From Methylorubrum suomiense (lineage in GTDB: Bacteria > Pseudomonadota > Alphaproteobacteria > Rhizobiales > Beijerinckiaceae), in assembly GCF_022179765.1 (NCBI RefSeq), contig NZ_BPRE01000011.1, positions 1 through 64,000 on the forward strand: 64,000 nucleotides of DNA. Direction: 5' to 3'. The notes under the pieces are model-generated. The model saw nothing but the letters and a program-made list of their open reading frames with translations. It had not been told where the DNA came from and did no database searches. Within the stretch, counting starts at the first letter, position 1. Each line of letters opens with the position of its first letter. The translations under genes and the position numbers were made by a program. This document shows positions 54,289-63,633 of the stretch, one piece after another.

Positions 54289-55632
54289 TCAGTAGACGCC
54301 GGCCACCTTGGAGCGTGAAGAGGTTTTCGCGGGTGCCTTGGCCGGGCCCTTGTCGGGCGTCGCGGCGGGCCCGGATTTCGCCGAGGTCGCGGAGACCGCG
54401 GCCAAGCGGGCGATGGCGAGTTTGGAGGAGGACGGCATCGCCGCCATCCGCGCCGACGGCTCCGGTGCGGCGGGGCGCCCGGCCGTCTTCACGGCAATGG
54501 CCGGGACGGTCGCGGTGCGCGCCGGCGCGACTGCCTGCATCGGAGCGGCCTTCGGCGAGGCGGCGGCCAGGCGCAACGGCGGCGGTGCCAAGCGCAGGGG
54601 CGCGTCGCGATGGCCGGCGGGGGCCGCACTCCGGGCTTCGGCGACAGCCCGGTGCGGCTCGCGGGATGGATGGGACCGATCCGCCACGCGGGACGCGGTG
54701 GCGACCGAGGGAGCGGTTGCGACGGACGGCCGGAACGGCGCAGCGCGGGCGGCGGTCGGCTGCACCGCAGCCGGCACCGCGACGCTCGCCGTGCTCGCCA
54801 GCATGATCGGCGCGGCCCGGGTCGGACGCGGGGCCGGGGCCGCCTCGGGAGCGTCGTCGCGCTCCTCCGCCGGCTTGAAGGCGAGCGCGCGGGCGGGACG
54901 CTCGAACCGCTCGGGCGCGGCCTGCTCCGGCTCGGAGGGGCCGAGATCGGCCATCATCACCGGGGCGCGGCCGATCGAGGCCGGGCTGCCGTCGGTGCGC
55001 AGGGTGGCGAGCAGCTTGCGATCGTCGCTGCCGGCGATGGAAGCCTTGCCGGCATATTCGATGCGCACCCGCGCAGTGCCCCGTCGATGGAATTCGAGGG
55101 CGCGGGCGGCTTCCTCCGAGACGTCCATGACGCGGCCGGCATGATAGGGCCCGCGGTCGTTGACGCGCAGCATCATCGAGTAGCCGTTGTCGAGATTGGT
55201 CACCCGGACATAGCTCGGCAGCGGCAGGGTCGGGTGGGCGGCGGCGATGGAATGGCGGTCGAACACTTCGCCGTTGGCGGTCACGCGACCGTGGAAGGCG
55301 CTGCCATACCACGAGGCCAGACCCTCGCGGACATAGCCGCGGGCATCCTCGCGCGGCACATAGGTTTTGCCCGCCACGACGTAGGGTTTGCCCGAGAAGC
55401 GGCGCCCGCCGCCCTTCGGAATCACGTCGCCCTCGTTGTAGACGCGCTTGCTCGCCCGCACGCCGTATTTCGGGTCGATCTCGCTGCCGGAAGACGAAAC
55501 CCCGCCGCCGAATTGCGGGGGCTTGTTGGCGCAATTGGCGGTGAGCAAAGCCACCGCGCAGGCCGCCAGCAGACGCGCGACCGGCAGGGAACGCTGCGCC
55601 GGATCAAATCCGACCGTCCTGACACCCGCCAT
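54289..55632 (-). CDS. rlpA: RlpA-like septal ring lipoprotein
   Basis: The 447-aa protein has a lipobox-type signal (LLAACAVALLTANCANK), so Cys is probably lipidated. The double-psi beta-barrel domain is clear: GLASWYGSAFHGRVTANGEV, AAHPTLPLPSYVRVTNLDNG, and VNDRGPYHAGRVMDVSEEAA with the catalytic His/Asp region. RlpA acts on septal glycans lacking stem peptides. The C-terminal half is a very long Ala/Pro/Ser/Arg-rich region instead of the usual SPOR domain. The ATG at 55632 begins MAGVRTVGFD. Confidence 0.88.
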   Translation of the reverse strand: MAGVRTVGFDPAQRSLPVARLLAACAVALLTANCANKPPQFGGGVSSSGSEIDPKYGVRASKRVYNEGDVIPKGGGRRFSGKPYVVAGKTYVPREDARGYVREGLASWYGSAFHGRVTANGEVFDRHSIAAAHPTLPLPSYVRVTNLDNGYSMMLRVNDRGPYHAGRVMDVSEEAARALEFHRRGTARVRIEYAGKASIAGSDDRKLLATLRTDGSPASIGRAPVMMADLGPSEPEQAAPERFERPARALAFKPAEERDDAPEAAPAPRPTRAAPIMLASTASVAVPAAVQPTAARAAPFRPSVATAPSVATASRVADRSHPSREPHRAVAEARSAAPAGHRDAPLRLAPPPLRLAAASPKAAPMQAVAPARTATVPAIAVKTAGRPAAPEPSARMAAMPSSSKLAIARLAAVSATSAKSGPAATPDKGPAKAPAKTSSRSKVAGVY

Positions 55633-56030
55633 GCTGCCCGCCCGCTTCCCGCCTACGCCACAGGGCTCCCTCCGGCCGCGGGAAGCGGGGTCGTCGGGAT
55701 CACGCTCACTGGGTCGGACACCACGCTCCGACCGTCCCCAAAGGATCGTCCAGACGCGGTAAAGGAAGGCTGAACGAAAGGGGCGGAACGATGCCGCGAA
55801 GGACCGAACAGCGCCCGTAGACGGATGCAAGTCTCTGTCCCGCATCGCGAAAGCCGATCCGTGCTCGATCCCCACACGTTCTGATCGAACCCTTCGCGCC
55901 GGGGCTGTGCACGACCGGCCAAGGATGCTCCCAGGCCGGAGCCTTACCCGTCGGGCCTCATACCCCTCGCCGGACCGGGATCACCGTTTCCGATCGACGA
56001 AGCCGGGAGGTGGTCGAGCGGGGCGAGCGC
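55633..56030. other. Intergenic region between rlpA and LuxR-type gene
   Basis: No gene is supported in these 398 bases. Frames on both strands are short or arginine/proline-rich. The rlpA promoter should lie in the left part, reading leftwards, but no clear hexamer pair was found. Confidence 0.4.
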
Positions 56031-57155
56031 TCACACGCTGCTCAGCCGGGTGACCAGAACGGCGAGCTCGCTCTGCCGGTGAATGTCGAGCTTGGCGTAG
56101 ATCGCCTTCAGATGCGTGCGGACCGTGCTTTCACCGATCGCAAGGGTCGCCGCAGCCGCCCGCGGCGTCGAGCCCCGGCCGATCAGGGTGGCGACCCGCG
56201 CCTCCGCCGCCGTCAGACCGAGGGGCTCCAAGAGCGGTTCGATCGCGCGGGCGGCGGGCGCCAGCAGATCGCGCACCAGAAGGATCACGCCGCCCTCGCG
56301 ACTCCGCGTCAGCGCTCGATAGGCTTCGGACCCGTGGAGCGGCAGGCCCTCGACGAAGAGCGGGCGGCCGCCGCCCTTGCGCCGGAGCAGGATCGAGGCG
56401 TTGTGCGCCTGGGCGGGGCCGGGCAAATGCTCGGCCAGGAAACGGCCGAACCGTGCACGGTCGGCCGGCTCCGCCGCCTCGGGCTCGCGGCCGGGGCGCA
56501 GGACGAGATAGCCCGAAACGAGGCTTTCCGCTGCCGGGTTGACGCTCCGAACCTGACCCTGCCCGTCGAGGCAGACGATCCCGGCCCGCATCCGATCCAG
56601 AGCGGCGGCGAGATGACCCGCTTCACGCTGCGCCGCCCCGAGGATCATCGTGAGCTTGAACGCCCGCGTGGCATGCGGGCCGAGCCACTGCAGCCGTTCG
56701 AGTTCGTGGCGCTCGAAGGGGCCGCGGGCGGCGTCGCGCGGGGCGCTGAAAGACAAACCGGTGCCGTCGATGGGGTCGGCGTCGAGGCAGGCGGCGAGAT
56801 CGTCGAGACCGTGGCGGCCGAAGAGATCCTGGATGAAGGGGTCGCGGCTCTTCTCGTCGGTGGAAAAATACATCGCGTCACAGACGATCGTCCCGGGGGC
56901 GAGACCGAGCGCCGTCACGCGGGCGATGCGCGTGTCGAACTGCCACCAGCCGCCGATCCGATAGTCGTGGTCGACCGCGTTGAGCCTTTCCGAGTGGAGC
57001 GTCACGGGCGTGCGCTGCGGATCGTGGGAGACGATCAACCCGCCCCGAGCCCCGACGGCGTCGGCGATCGCATCGAGCGTCTCGGGCCATCGCTCCGGAT
57101 CGAGGGCGGCGGCGTAGCACGCATCGATCAGGGTGGAAGGGTCGAAACGCGGCAT
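56031..57155 (-). CDS. LuxR-family transcriptional regulator
   Basis: The 374-aa protein has a C-terminal LuxR helix-turn-helix (LTAAEARVATLIGRGSTPRA, then IGESTVRTHLKAIYAKLDIH). A long N-terminal region includes a PAS-like segment near 195-290. Autoinducer-binding residues of the classical LuxR domain are not evident, so it is an orphan regulator of unknown signal. ATG at 57155 (MPRFDPS) was chosen; a GTG at 57194 would add 13 residues and lies inside an inverted repeat. Confidence 0.85.
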   Translation of the reverse strand: MPRFDPSTLIDACYAAALDPERWPETLDAIADAVGARGGLIVSHDPQRTPVTLHSERLNAVDHDYRIGGWWQFDTRIARVTALGLAPGTIVCDAMYFSTDEKSRDPFIQDLFGRHGLDDLAACLDADPIDGTGLSFSAPRDAARGPFERHELERLQWLGPHATRAFKLTMILGAAQREAGHLAAALDRMRAGIVCLDGQGQVRSVNPAAESLVSGYLVLRPGREPEAAEPADRARFGRFLAEHLPGPAQAHNASILLRRKGGGRPLFVEGLPLHGSEAYRALTRSREGGVILLVRDLLAPAARAIEPLLEPLGLTAAEARVATLIGRGSTPRAAAATLAIGESTVRTHLKAIYAKLDIHRQSELAVLVTRLSSV

Positions 57156-57481
57156 CGCTCGGCAATTCTCAATGCAATCCGCATGGGATTGCACGGATCG
57201 TCCGTGATGTCAGTTACGAGGATTAACCGAGCGGTGGATGAAAAGCGTTGATCAGTGTTCGGATGCGAGGGCGGCTGCGGCGATGACCGGGGAATACTCC
57301 CGACATCCCTCAGGCGTGGGTGCCGAGAGCTCGCCTCGACGGCCCGTCCCAACGCAAGCTCGATGTCATTGTAACAAACGCTGTGCGATGAAAGCTTTGG
57401 GGATCCGGTGCGCGCCGCCTTCGTGGCGGAGCGCCGAAGCCCAGGGTGAGAGGCCCGCCCGGTGGAGGGTCGGTTCCGCGC
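57156..57481. other. Intergenic region between LuxR-type gene and glyS
   Basis: These 326 bases hold an inverted repeat at 57173-57193 next to the LuxR-type start and a TTGTAACAA palindrome near 57369. No gene is supported. The terminator of the glyQ-phoX-glyS unit should lie in the right part but no clear stem with T-run was found. Confidence 0.4.
57173..57193. promoter_or_regulatory. Inverted repeat at the LuxR-type start
   Basis: TGCAATCC-GCATG-GGATTGCA has perfect 8-base arms and begins 18 bases upstream of the regulator's ATG. Size and place suit an autoregulatory operator, or an mRNA stem covering translation start. Confidence 0.4.
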
Positions 57482-59572
57482 TCAGCCCTCGATCCGCGAG
57501 AAATCCGCCACTTCGCGGGTCGCCGCACGCAGGGCGTTGAGCAGGCGCAGGCGGTTCTCACGCAACGCCGGATCGTCCGCGTTGACCGTGACGGTCTCGA
57601 AGAAGGCATCGACCGGCGCGCGCAGCCGCGACAGCGCCCGCATCGCCCGGGCAAAATCCTCGGCCGCCACCGCCGCGGACGCTTCCTGGCGGGCAGCTTC
57701 GAGGGCCTCCGCCAGCGCCCGTTCCTCCGCCTGCCCGGCCGTCGCACGGGCGGCATCGGGGGCCGCGTCGTAGGCGCGCCCGTCCTTCTTCTCCTCGATG
57801 CGCAGGATATTGGCCGCGCGCTTGTAGCCGGCAAGCAGGTTCCGGCCGTCGTCGGTTCCGAGGAACGCGCCCAAAGCCTCGACCCGGCGGACGACGAGCA
57901 GAAGATCGTCCTGGCCCGGCAGGGCGAACACGGCGTCGATCAGGTCGTGCCGGGCGCCCTGGTCGCGGAGATAGACCTTGAGGCGGTCGGCGAAGAAGGC
58001 GAGGAGATCGGCACTGCGCTCGGCGCCGCTCGCTGCGAAGCGAGGCGCCATGAGCGCGACCAGCGACAGCCGAAGCGACCGCTCGATCACCGCGCGGATC
58101 ACCCCTAGGGCCGCCCGCCGGAGCGCGAACGGGTCCTTGCTGCCCGTCGGCTTCTCGTCGATCGACCAGAAGCCGACCAGCGTGTCGAGCTTGTCGGCCA
58201 GCGCCACCGCGATGGAGACCGGATCGGTCGGCACGCGGTCGGAGGGACCGACCGGCTTGTAATGCTCCTCGATCGCCGCGGCGACGCTCTCGGGCTCACC
58301 CTGGAGCGCCGCGTATTTGCGGCCCATCAGGCCCTGCAATTCCGGGAACTCGCCGACCATCTCGGTGACGAGGTCGGCCTTGGCGAGCCGGGCCGCACGC
58401 TCGGCGAGCGCCGGATCGGCGCCGACCAGCGGCGCGATGTCCCGGGCAAGGGCCGCGATTCGGCCGACGCGCTCGCCCTGCGTGCCGAGCTTTTCATGAA
58501 AGACGATGCTGTCGAGCTTCGGGAGGCGCGCCTCCAGCTTCGTGGCCTTGTCGGTCTCCCAGAAGAACCTCGCGTCCGAGAGCCGGGCGCGGACCACACG
58601 CTCGTTGCCCGCCGTGATCGCGGCGCCGCCATCGGTGGCGACGAGATTCGAGACCAGCAGGAAGGCTGGGGCCAACGCCTCCGTGCCGGATTTCCGGAGC
58701 ACGAAGCATTTCTGGTTGGCGCGGATGGTCGCCCGGATGGCCTCGGCGGGGATCTCGAGGAAGCGCTCGTCGAACGAGCCCATCAGCACGACCGGCTTCT
58801 CGACGAGGCCGGCGACCTCCTCCAGCAAGCCCTCGTCCTCGACCAGATCGAGGCCGCTGGCGAAGGCGAGGTCGCGGGCGTCGTGCAGGATCATGTCCTT
58901 GCGCCGGTCCGCATCGAGGATAACCTGCGCGCGTTCCAGCGCCTGGGCATAATCGTCGAAGCGGCGCACCTCGAACGGCTCCGGCGCCAGGAAGCGGTGG
59001 CCCCGGGTCGTGGTCCCGGCCGCGATCCCGTCGACCGAGAACGGCACGATCTCGGGATTCTCGGTCTCGGGGCCGAAGGTGGCGACGATTGATTGGAGCG
59101 GGCGCACCCAGCGCAAGGAGCCGGGCTGCGCCGAGGCCGCGCCCCAGCGCATCGATTTCGGCCAGGGAAAGCCCTTGATGATGCCCGGCAAAATCTCGGC
59201 CAGGACATCGAGCGTCTCGCGGCCGGGCCGCTCGATCACCGCGAGATAGAATTCGCCCTTCTTCGGGTCGGTGATGGTCTGCGCCTGGTCGAGGCTCGTC
59301 AGACCCGCGCCCTTCAGGAAGCCCTGCACGGCGGCCTCGGGGGCACCGACGCGGGGACCGCGCCGCTCCTCCCGCACCGCTTCGCCCCTGACCGGCAGCC
59401 CGGCGACGTGCAGCGCGAGGCGTCGCGGCGTCGCGAAGGCCTTGGCGCCCTCGTAGAGGAAGCCGCGCTCCACCAGCGCGTCGGTGACGAGCTTCTTCAG
59501 ATCCTCGGCCGCACGCCGCTGCATGCGCGCGGGGATTTCTTCGGAGAGGAGTTCGAGGAGAAGGTCAGGCAT
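57482..59572 (-). CDS. glyS: Glycyl-tRNA synthetase beta subunit
   Basis: GlyS binds tRNA-Gly and works with GlyQ as an alpha2beta2 enzyme. The 696-aa protein opens [20 protein letters not shown], the standard start of the family, followed by [19 protein letters not shown], and ends with a DALR-type anticodon domain ([20 protein letters not shown]). The ATG is at 59572. It is the last gene of the glyQ-phoX-glyS series on the minus strand. Confidence 0.96.
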   Translation of the reverse strand: MPDLLLELLSEEIPARMQRRAAEDLKKLVTDALVERGFLYEGAKAFATPRRLALHVAGLPVRGEAVREERRGPRVGAPEAAVQGFLKGAGLTSLDQAQTITDPKKGEFYLAVIERPGRETLDVLAEILPGIIKGFPWPKSMRWGAASAQPGSLRWVRPLQSIVATFGPETENPEIVPFSVDGIAAGTTTRGHRFLAPEPFEVRRFDDYAQALERAQVILDADRRKDMILHDARDLAFASGLDLVEDEGLLEEVAGLVEKPVVLMGSFDERFLEIPAEAIRATIRANQKCFVLRKSGTEALAPAFLLVSNLVATDGGAAITAGNERVVRARLSDARFFWETDKATKLEARLPKLDSIVFHEKLGTQGERVGRIAALARDIAPLVGADPALAERAARLAKADLVTEMVGEFPELQGLMGRKYAALQGEPESVAAAIEEHYKPVGPSDRVPTDPVSIAVALADKLDTLVGFWSIDEKPTGSKDPFALRRAALGVIRAVIERSLRLSLVALMAPRFAASGAERSADLLAFFADRLKVYLRDQGARHDLIDAVFALPGQDDLLLVVRRVEALGAFLGTDDGRNLLAGYKRAANILRIEEKKDGRAYDAAPDAARATAGQAEERALAEALEAARQEASAAVAAEDFARAMRALSRLRAPVDAFFETVTVNADDPALRENRLRLLNALRAATREVADFSRIEG

Positions 59573-59614
59573 GCGCGCGGGAATAGCGGCCCGCTCCGGC
59601 CGCGTCGAGATCGT

Positions 59615-61498
59615 TTACCCGATCCGCCCGCCCCCCTTGCGGGTCACCGCCACCACCGAGGGCCGGGGCGGCATATCGGGAGAGAAATCCGGCCAGCGGG
59701 TCGAGGGCTTCTCGTAGGAGCCGAGGCCGCCTTCCTCGTCGGGCTCGCCGGGATGCTGGACCGCGACGAAGAAGGTGCGATCGTCCGGGGCGAAGCACGG
59801 GCCGCACATCTCGGCGCCCACCGGAACCTGAAGGAAATGGCGTGAGGTGCCCCGGCGCGGGCCCTCGGTCTCCATCGCCCAGATGCCGTCGGCGCGTCCG
59901 GTGGCGCGGCGGTTGTTGCCGTCGGTGGCGATCCAGAGGCGGCCGCTGCCGTCGAAGGCGCAATTGTCGGGCATGCCGAACCAGCCATCGGCGGTGGTCA
60001 GCGCCGAGAAACTCGCCTTCACCTCGGGCTTGGCCGGCTCGCCGCAGCGGACCAGCACCTCCCAGCGGAACGTTTCCGCGCTATGATCGCCACCTTCGGG
60101 ACTCAGTTCGATCACGTGGCCGAAGGCGTTGAGGGGACGGGGATTGGCCGCATCGATCTGCTCGGGCGTGCGCTTCGTGTTGTTGGTCAGCATCACGTAG
60201 ACGCGGCCGGTCTTCGGGTTGGCCTCGATATCCTCCGGCCGGTCCATCGGGGTGCCCCCCAGGAGCTTCGCCGCGCGGCGGGTCTCGATCAGCACGTCGG
60301 CTTGGCTCGCAAATCCGTTGGCGGCGTCGAGCCCGCCCGTGCCGTGCGTCAGGGCGAGCCAACGGCCGGTGCCGTCGGCCTCGAAGCGGGCGACGCTGAG
60401 GGTACCGGAATCGAGGAGATCGGCATTTTCCGCCCGCGTCGCCGCAACGCGCCCCGCGCTGACGAAGCGGTAGACGTGCTGGAAGCGCTCGTCGTCACCG
60501 AGATAGACGACGTAGCGCCCATCACCCGCCGTCGCGCCCGCCGCCCCCTCGTGCTTGAAACGCCCGAGCGCCGTGCGCTTCCTCGGCGTCGAGGCCGGAT
60601 CGAACGGGTCGATCTCCACCACCCAGCCGAAGCGGTTCGGCTCGTTGGGCGTCTTCGACAGGTCGAACCGCTCATGGAAGCGGCCCCAACCGTATTGCGG
60701 GGTCCCCAGACCCATCGTCTTGGCGTTGCCGGCTTCCGCGTGGCCCTCCGGCAGGCGACCCTGGAAATAGTAGTGGATGTTCTCTTCCCCGGAAAGCCAC
60801 GTGCCCCAGGGCGTCACGCCACCGGAGCAGTTGTTGATCATGCCCTCGACCCGCCGCCCCTCCGGATCGGCCGCCGTGGCGAGGCGGGGATGGCCGGCGG
60901 CGGGGCCGGTGATCGCCATCGGCGTGCGCGCGGTGATGCGGCGGGTGAAGGCCGAGCCGATCACCGGGGCCCAGCCTCCGTCCCGATGCCGGATTTCCAC
61001 CACCGAGCCGCCATGCGCCGCCATCTCGATCGCGACCTGCTCGGCGGAGAGCGCCGCGATCACCCCCTTGCGGTCGGTGGCGCCGAGGCAGGCGAACATC
61101 AACTCGGCATTGGTGTACTCGTGGTTGACCACGAGCAGACCGCGGTTCGCGTCGCCGTCGAGGGGGATGAAGCCGACGAAGTCGTTGTTGTAGCCGAAGC
61201 GTTTCTCCTGCCCCTCCGGGCTCTGCGCGGTGGGGTCGAAAGCCGCGAGATCGGCATAGAGCGGGTCGCCCCAACGCAGCAGAACCTGCGCCTCGTAGCC
61301 CTCGGCCACGTGGAGATGCTCGTCGATTCCCGCGGCGAGTTCGGGAAAATCGAAGGCGGACGGCTCTGCGGAGGCGGCCGGCACCGGGCCGAGGCCGCCC
61401 ACGAGGGCCGCGGCTCCCGCGCCGCGCATCAGATCGCGTCGGGAGGAGCGGCGGACGATCACCGCGTCGAGGCTGGGGGCAGCGGGCAGGTCGGACAT
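59615..61498 (-). CDS. phoX: PhoX-like (DUF839) alkaline phosphatase, Tat-exported
   Basis: The 627-aa protein resembles PhoX, a calcium/iron-dependent periplasmic alkaline phosphatase. The N-terminus has a twin-arginine signal SSRRDLMRGAGAAALVGG at about 18-35, so export should use TatABC. Family features include GYEAQVLLRWGDPLYAD, LVVNHEYTNAELMF, CSGGVTPWGTWLSGEENIHY and MLTNNTKR. It lies between glyQ and glyS with gaps of 92 and 42 bases and so is probably transcribed with them. Activity is inferred from family. Confidence 0.88.
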   Translation of the reverse strand: MSDLPAAPSLDAVIVRRSSRRDLMRGAGAAALVGGLGPVPAASAEPSAFDFPELAAGIDEHLHVAEGYEAQVLLRWGDPLYADLAAFDPTAQSPEGQEKRFGYNNDFVGFIPLDGDANRGLLVVNHEYTNAELMFACLGATDRKGVIAALSAEQVAIEMAAHGGSVVEIRHRDGGWAPVIGSAFTRRITARTPMAITGPAAGHPRLATAADPEGRRVEGMINNCSGGVTPWGTWLSGEENIHYYFQGRLPEGHAEAGNAKTMGLGTPQYGWGRFHERFDLSKTPNEPNRFGWVVEIDPFDPASTPRKRTALGRFKHEGAAGATAGDGRYVVYLGDDERFQHVYRFVSAGRVAATRAENADLLDSGTLSVARFEADGTGRWLALTHGTGGLDAANGFASQADVLIETRRAAKLLGGTPMDRPEDIEANPKTGRVYVMLTNNTKRTPEQIDAANPRPLNAFGHVIELSPEGGDHSAETFRWEVLVRCGEPAKPEVKASFSALTTADGWFGMPDNCAFDGSGRLWIATDGNNRRATGRADGIWAMETEGPRRGTSRHFLQVPVGAEMCGPCFAPDDRTFFVAVQHPGEPDEEGGLGSYEKPSTRWPDFSPDMPPRPSVVAVTRKGGGRIG

Positions 61499-61590
61499 CG
61501 CGGGCTCATCGCGGGGCGTCGATCGAAGCCCCGCCGCCTATCCCCGTCGGATGTCGCTTCGATGACGAGGCGCGCGCCCGCGCCGAAGGG

Positions 61591-62523
61591 TCACGCCGGC
61601 GCGCCGCCGCTCTCGGTCTTGAGCCAGGCCGCGCCGCAGGCCTTCGCCAGCTCGCGCACCCGGAGGATGTAGCTCTGGCGCTCGGTCACCGAAATGACGC
61701 CGCGGGCATCGAGCAGGTTGAAGACGTGGCTCGCCTTGATGCACTGGTCGTAGGCCGGCTGAGCCATGCGGTGGCGGCCGGACGCCTCGGTCGGCGCGCC
61801 CGCATCGAGGTAGAGGCGACAGGCCTTCTCCGCATCGGTGAACTGGCGGAACAGCATCGCGGTATCGGCCGCCTCGAAATTGTGGCGCGAATATTCCTGC
61901 TCCGCCTGCAGGAAGACGTCGCCGTAGGTGACCTTGTCCGCGCCCTCGCCCCCGTTGAAGTTCAGGTCGTAGACGTTCTCGACGCCCTGGACATACATGG
62001 CGAGGCGCTCGAGACCGTAGGTCAGCTCACCCGCGACCGGCGCGCATTCGAAGCCCGCGACCTGCTGGAAATAGGTGAACTGGCTCACCTCCATCCCGTC
62101 GCACCAGCATTCCCAACCGAGGCCCCAGGCGCCCAACGTCGGGCTCTCCCAATCGTCCTCGACGAAGCGGATGTCGTGAAGCTTGAGATCGACGCCGATG
62201 GCGTCGAGCGAGGCGAGGTAGAGTTCCTGAAGATTGGCCGGGTTCGGCTTCAGGATGACCTGGAACTGATAGTAATGTTGAAGCCGGTTCGGGTTCTCGC
62301 CGTAGCGCCCATCCTTCGGCCGACGCGAGGGCTGGACATAGGCCGCCTTCCAGGGCTTCGGGCCGAGCGCGCGGAGCGTGGTCGCCGGATGGAACGTGCC
62401 GGCGCCGACCTCCATGTCGTAGGGCTGGAGGATCACGCAGCCCTGCGCCGCCCAGAAGCGCTGCAGCGTCAGGATCAGGCCCTGGAACGAGCGTGTGGGC
62501 GAGAGATCGGCGTCGCTCGGCAT
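61591..62523 (-). CDS. glyQ: Glycyl-tRNA synthetase alpha subunit
   Basis: GlyQ carries the class II catalytic core of the alpha2beta2 glycyl-tRNA synthetase. The 310-aa protein shows [20 protein letters not shown] near 13-32, [36 protein letters not shown] and [20 protein letters not shown], all hallmark segments. The start at 62523 gives normal length. It is the first gene of the unit. Confidence 0.97.
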   Translation of the reverse strand: MPSDADLSPTRSFQGLILTLQRFWAAQGCVILQPYDMEVGAGTFHPATTLRALGPKPWKAAYVQPSRRPKDGRYGENPNRLQHYYQFQVILKPNPANLQELYLASLDAIGVDLKLHDIRFVEDDWESPTLGAWGLGWECWCDGMEVSQFTYFQQVAGFECAPVAGELTYGLERLAMYVQGVENVYDLNFNGGEGADKVTYGDVFLQAEQEYSRHNFEAADTAMLFRQFTDAEKACRLYLDAGAPTEASGRHRMAQPAYDQCIKASHVFNLLDARGVISVTERQSYILRVRELAKACGAAWLKTESGGAPA

Positions 62524-62816
62524 CTCAAGGTCCGATGGCGGGAAAGGGGTGCGGTTCGTTTAAGAGCGGGGGGCGGGGTGTCAAGCGAAGGGTGGCTTGG
62601 CGGGCTCGTCGCCGCAAGCGCCGGTGCCCCTTCCTGCAAAGACCCGCCGCGCGGGGCGTCCTTACGCCGGAATGGCGGCCGCGCGTGTGGCCCGGCACAT
62701 ATTTTCTTCCCCGGAGCGTCGAGACCGGGAACGGCAAAGGTTGTCGTCAAGTTAATACCGCGAAACAACAGCCACGCTTTGCCCCCGAGCAAGCGCTCAC
62801 AACGGCCCGGAAGATC

Positions 62817-63056
62817 ATGCGCAAGGGATTGACTGTTTTCGCCGCCCTCGTCGCCACCTCGCTGGCGGCCACGCCGATCGTGATGGGCGCGTCCGCTCGC
62901 GCGACTTCGGACGGCACCGAGACCGTCGAGACGAAGGTGGCGGTGACGCCGGTGGAGATTGCCCCCGTCGCCGCGCCTGCCGTCGCCGAAACCTGCACCC
63001 GCAAGGTCCGCGTCGTCTATTCCGGATACGGCGCCGCCCCGGCCCAGTGCCGCTAA
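62817..63056 (+). CDS. Small secreted protein, unknown function
   Basis: The 79-aa product has a Sec signal (GLTVFAALVATSLAATPIVM, then GASARA). The mature part is valine/alanine/proline-rich and ends with two cysteines (AETCTRKVRVVYSGYGAAPA, QCR). GGAAG lies upstream of the ATG. It diverges from glyQ. No family recognised. Confidence 0.65.
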   Translation: MRKGLTVFAALVATSLAATPIVMGASARATSDGTETVETKVAVTPVEIAPVAAPAVAETCTRKVRVVYSGYGAAPAQCR

Positions 63057-63062
63057 GGCCGA

Positions 63063-63632
63063 TCAGGGCGACGGGGACAGCCGACCCCGCGCCCGCAGAC
63101 TCAGCATGATGCGATCGTAGGTCTCCGGTCGGTCGAGGGCGCGGGCCAGTACGACCGCCCCCTGGATGCTGCCGACGATATCCTCGGCGCGTGCCGTCGC
63201 GGTGCCCTCTGGATGCCCGGCGCGGGAGAGCGCTCCGGCCAAAGCCTCCACCCAGAGGGCGAAATAGCGCCGTAAGTCCTCCGCGAAGCGATCACGGGCA
63301 TCACTCAGGCTCAGTGCGCCGACGAGGCAGACGCGCCGACCGGACCGGAAATAGTCGGTCACAGTCTCGAACATGGCTTCAATCGCCGCTTCCGGGTCGC
63401 CCGCCTCCCGCAGGGGCTCGAAGACGTGGGTGGCGAACCAGGCCTCGATCTCAGCCAGCACGGCCTCGACCATCTCGGCCTTTCCCCCAGGGAAGAAGTG
63501 ATAGAGGCTGCCCTTCCCCAGCCCCGTCGCCTGCGAGATCCGCGACAGGCTCGCGCCCTCGTATCCGTGCTCCCGAAAGGTCTCCGCGAGCGCGGGCAGG
63601 AGGTCGGCCCGCGCGGCGATGGCGCGGGCCAA
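63063..63632 (-). CDS. TetR-family transcriptional regulator
   Basis: The 189-aa protein has an N-terminal TetR helix-turn-helix (LAETFREHGYEGASLSRISQ, ATGLGKGSLYHFFPGGKAEM). The rest is helical, ending SLRARGRLSPSP. The only possible start near the fold is TTG at 63632, because an in-frame stop lies 21 bases upstream. It follows the DUF1348 gene by one base and may regulate that gene, which is inference. Confidence 0.9.
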   Translation of the reverse strand: MARAIAARADLLPALAETFREHGYEGASLSRISQATGLGKGSLYHFFPGGKAEMVEAVLAEIEAWFATHVFEPLREAGDPEAAIEAMFETVTDYFRSGRRVCLVGALSLSDARDRFAEDLRRYFALWVEALAGALSRAGHPEGTATARAEDIVGSIQGAVVLARALDRPETYDRIMLSLRARGRLSPSP

Positions 63633-63633
63633 C

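Noticed and set aside
55653..55922. 89-codon minus-strand frame upstream of rlpA
   Set aside because: It has no ribosome binding site or recognisable segment; the region is treated as intergenic.
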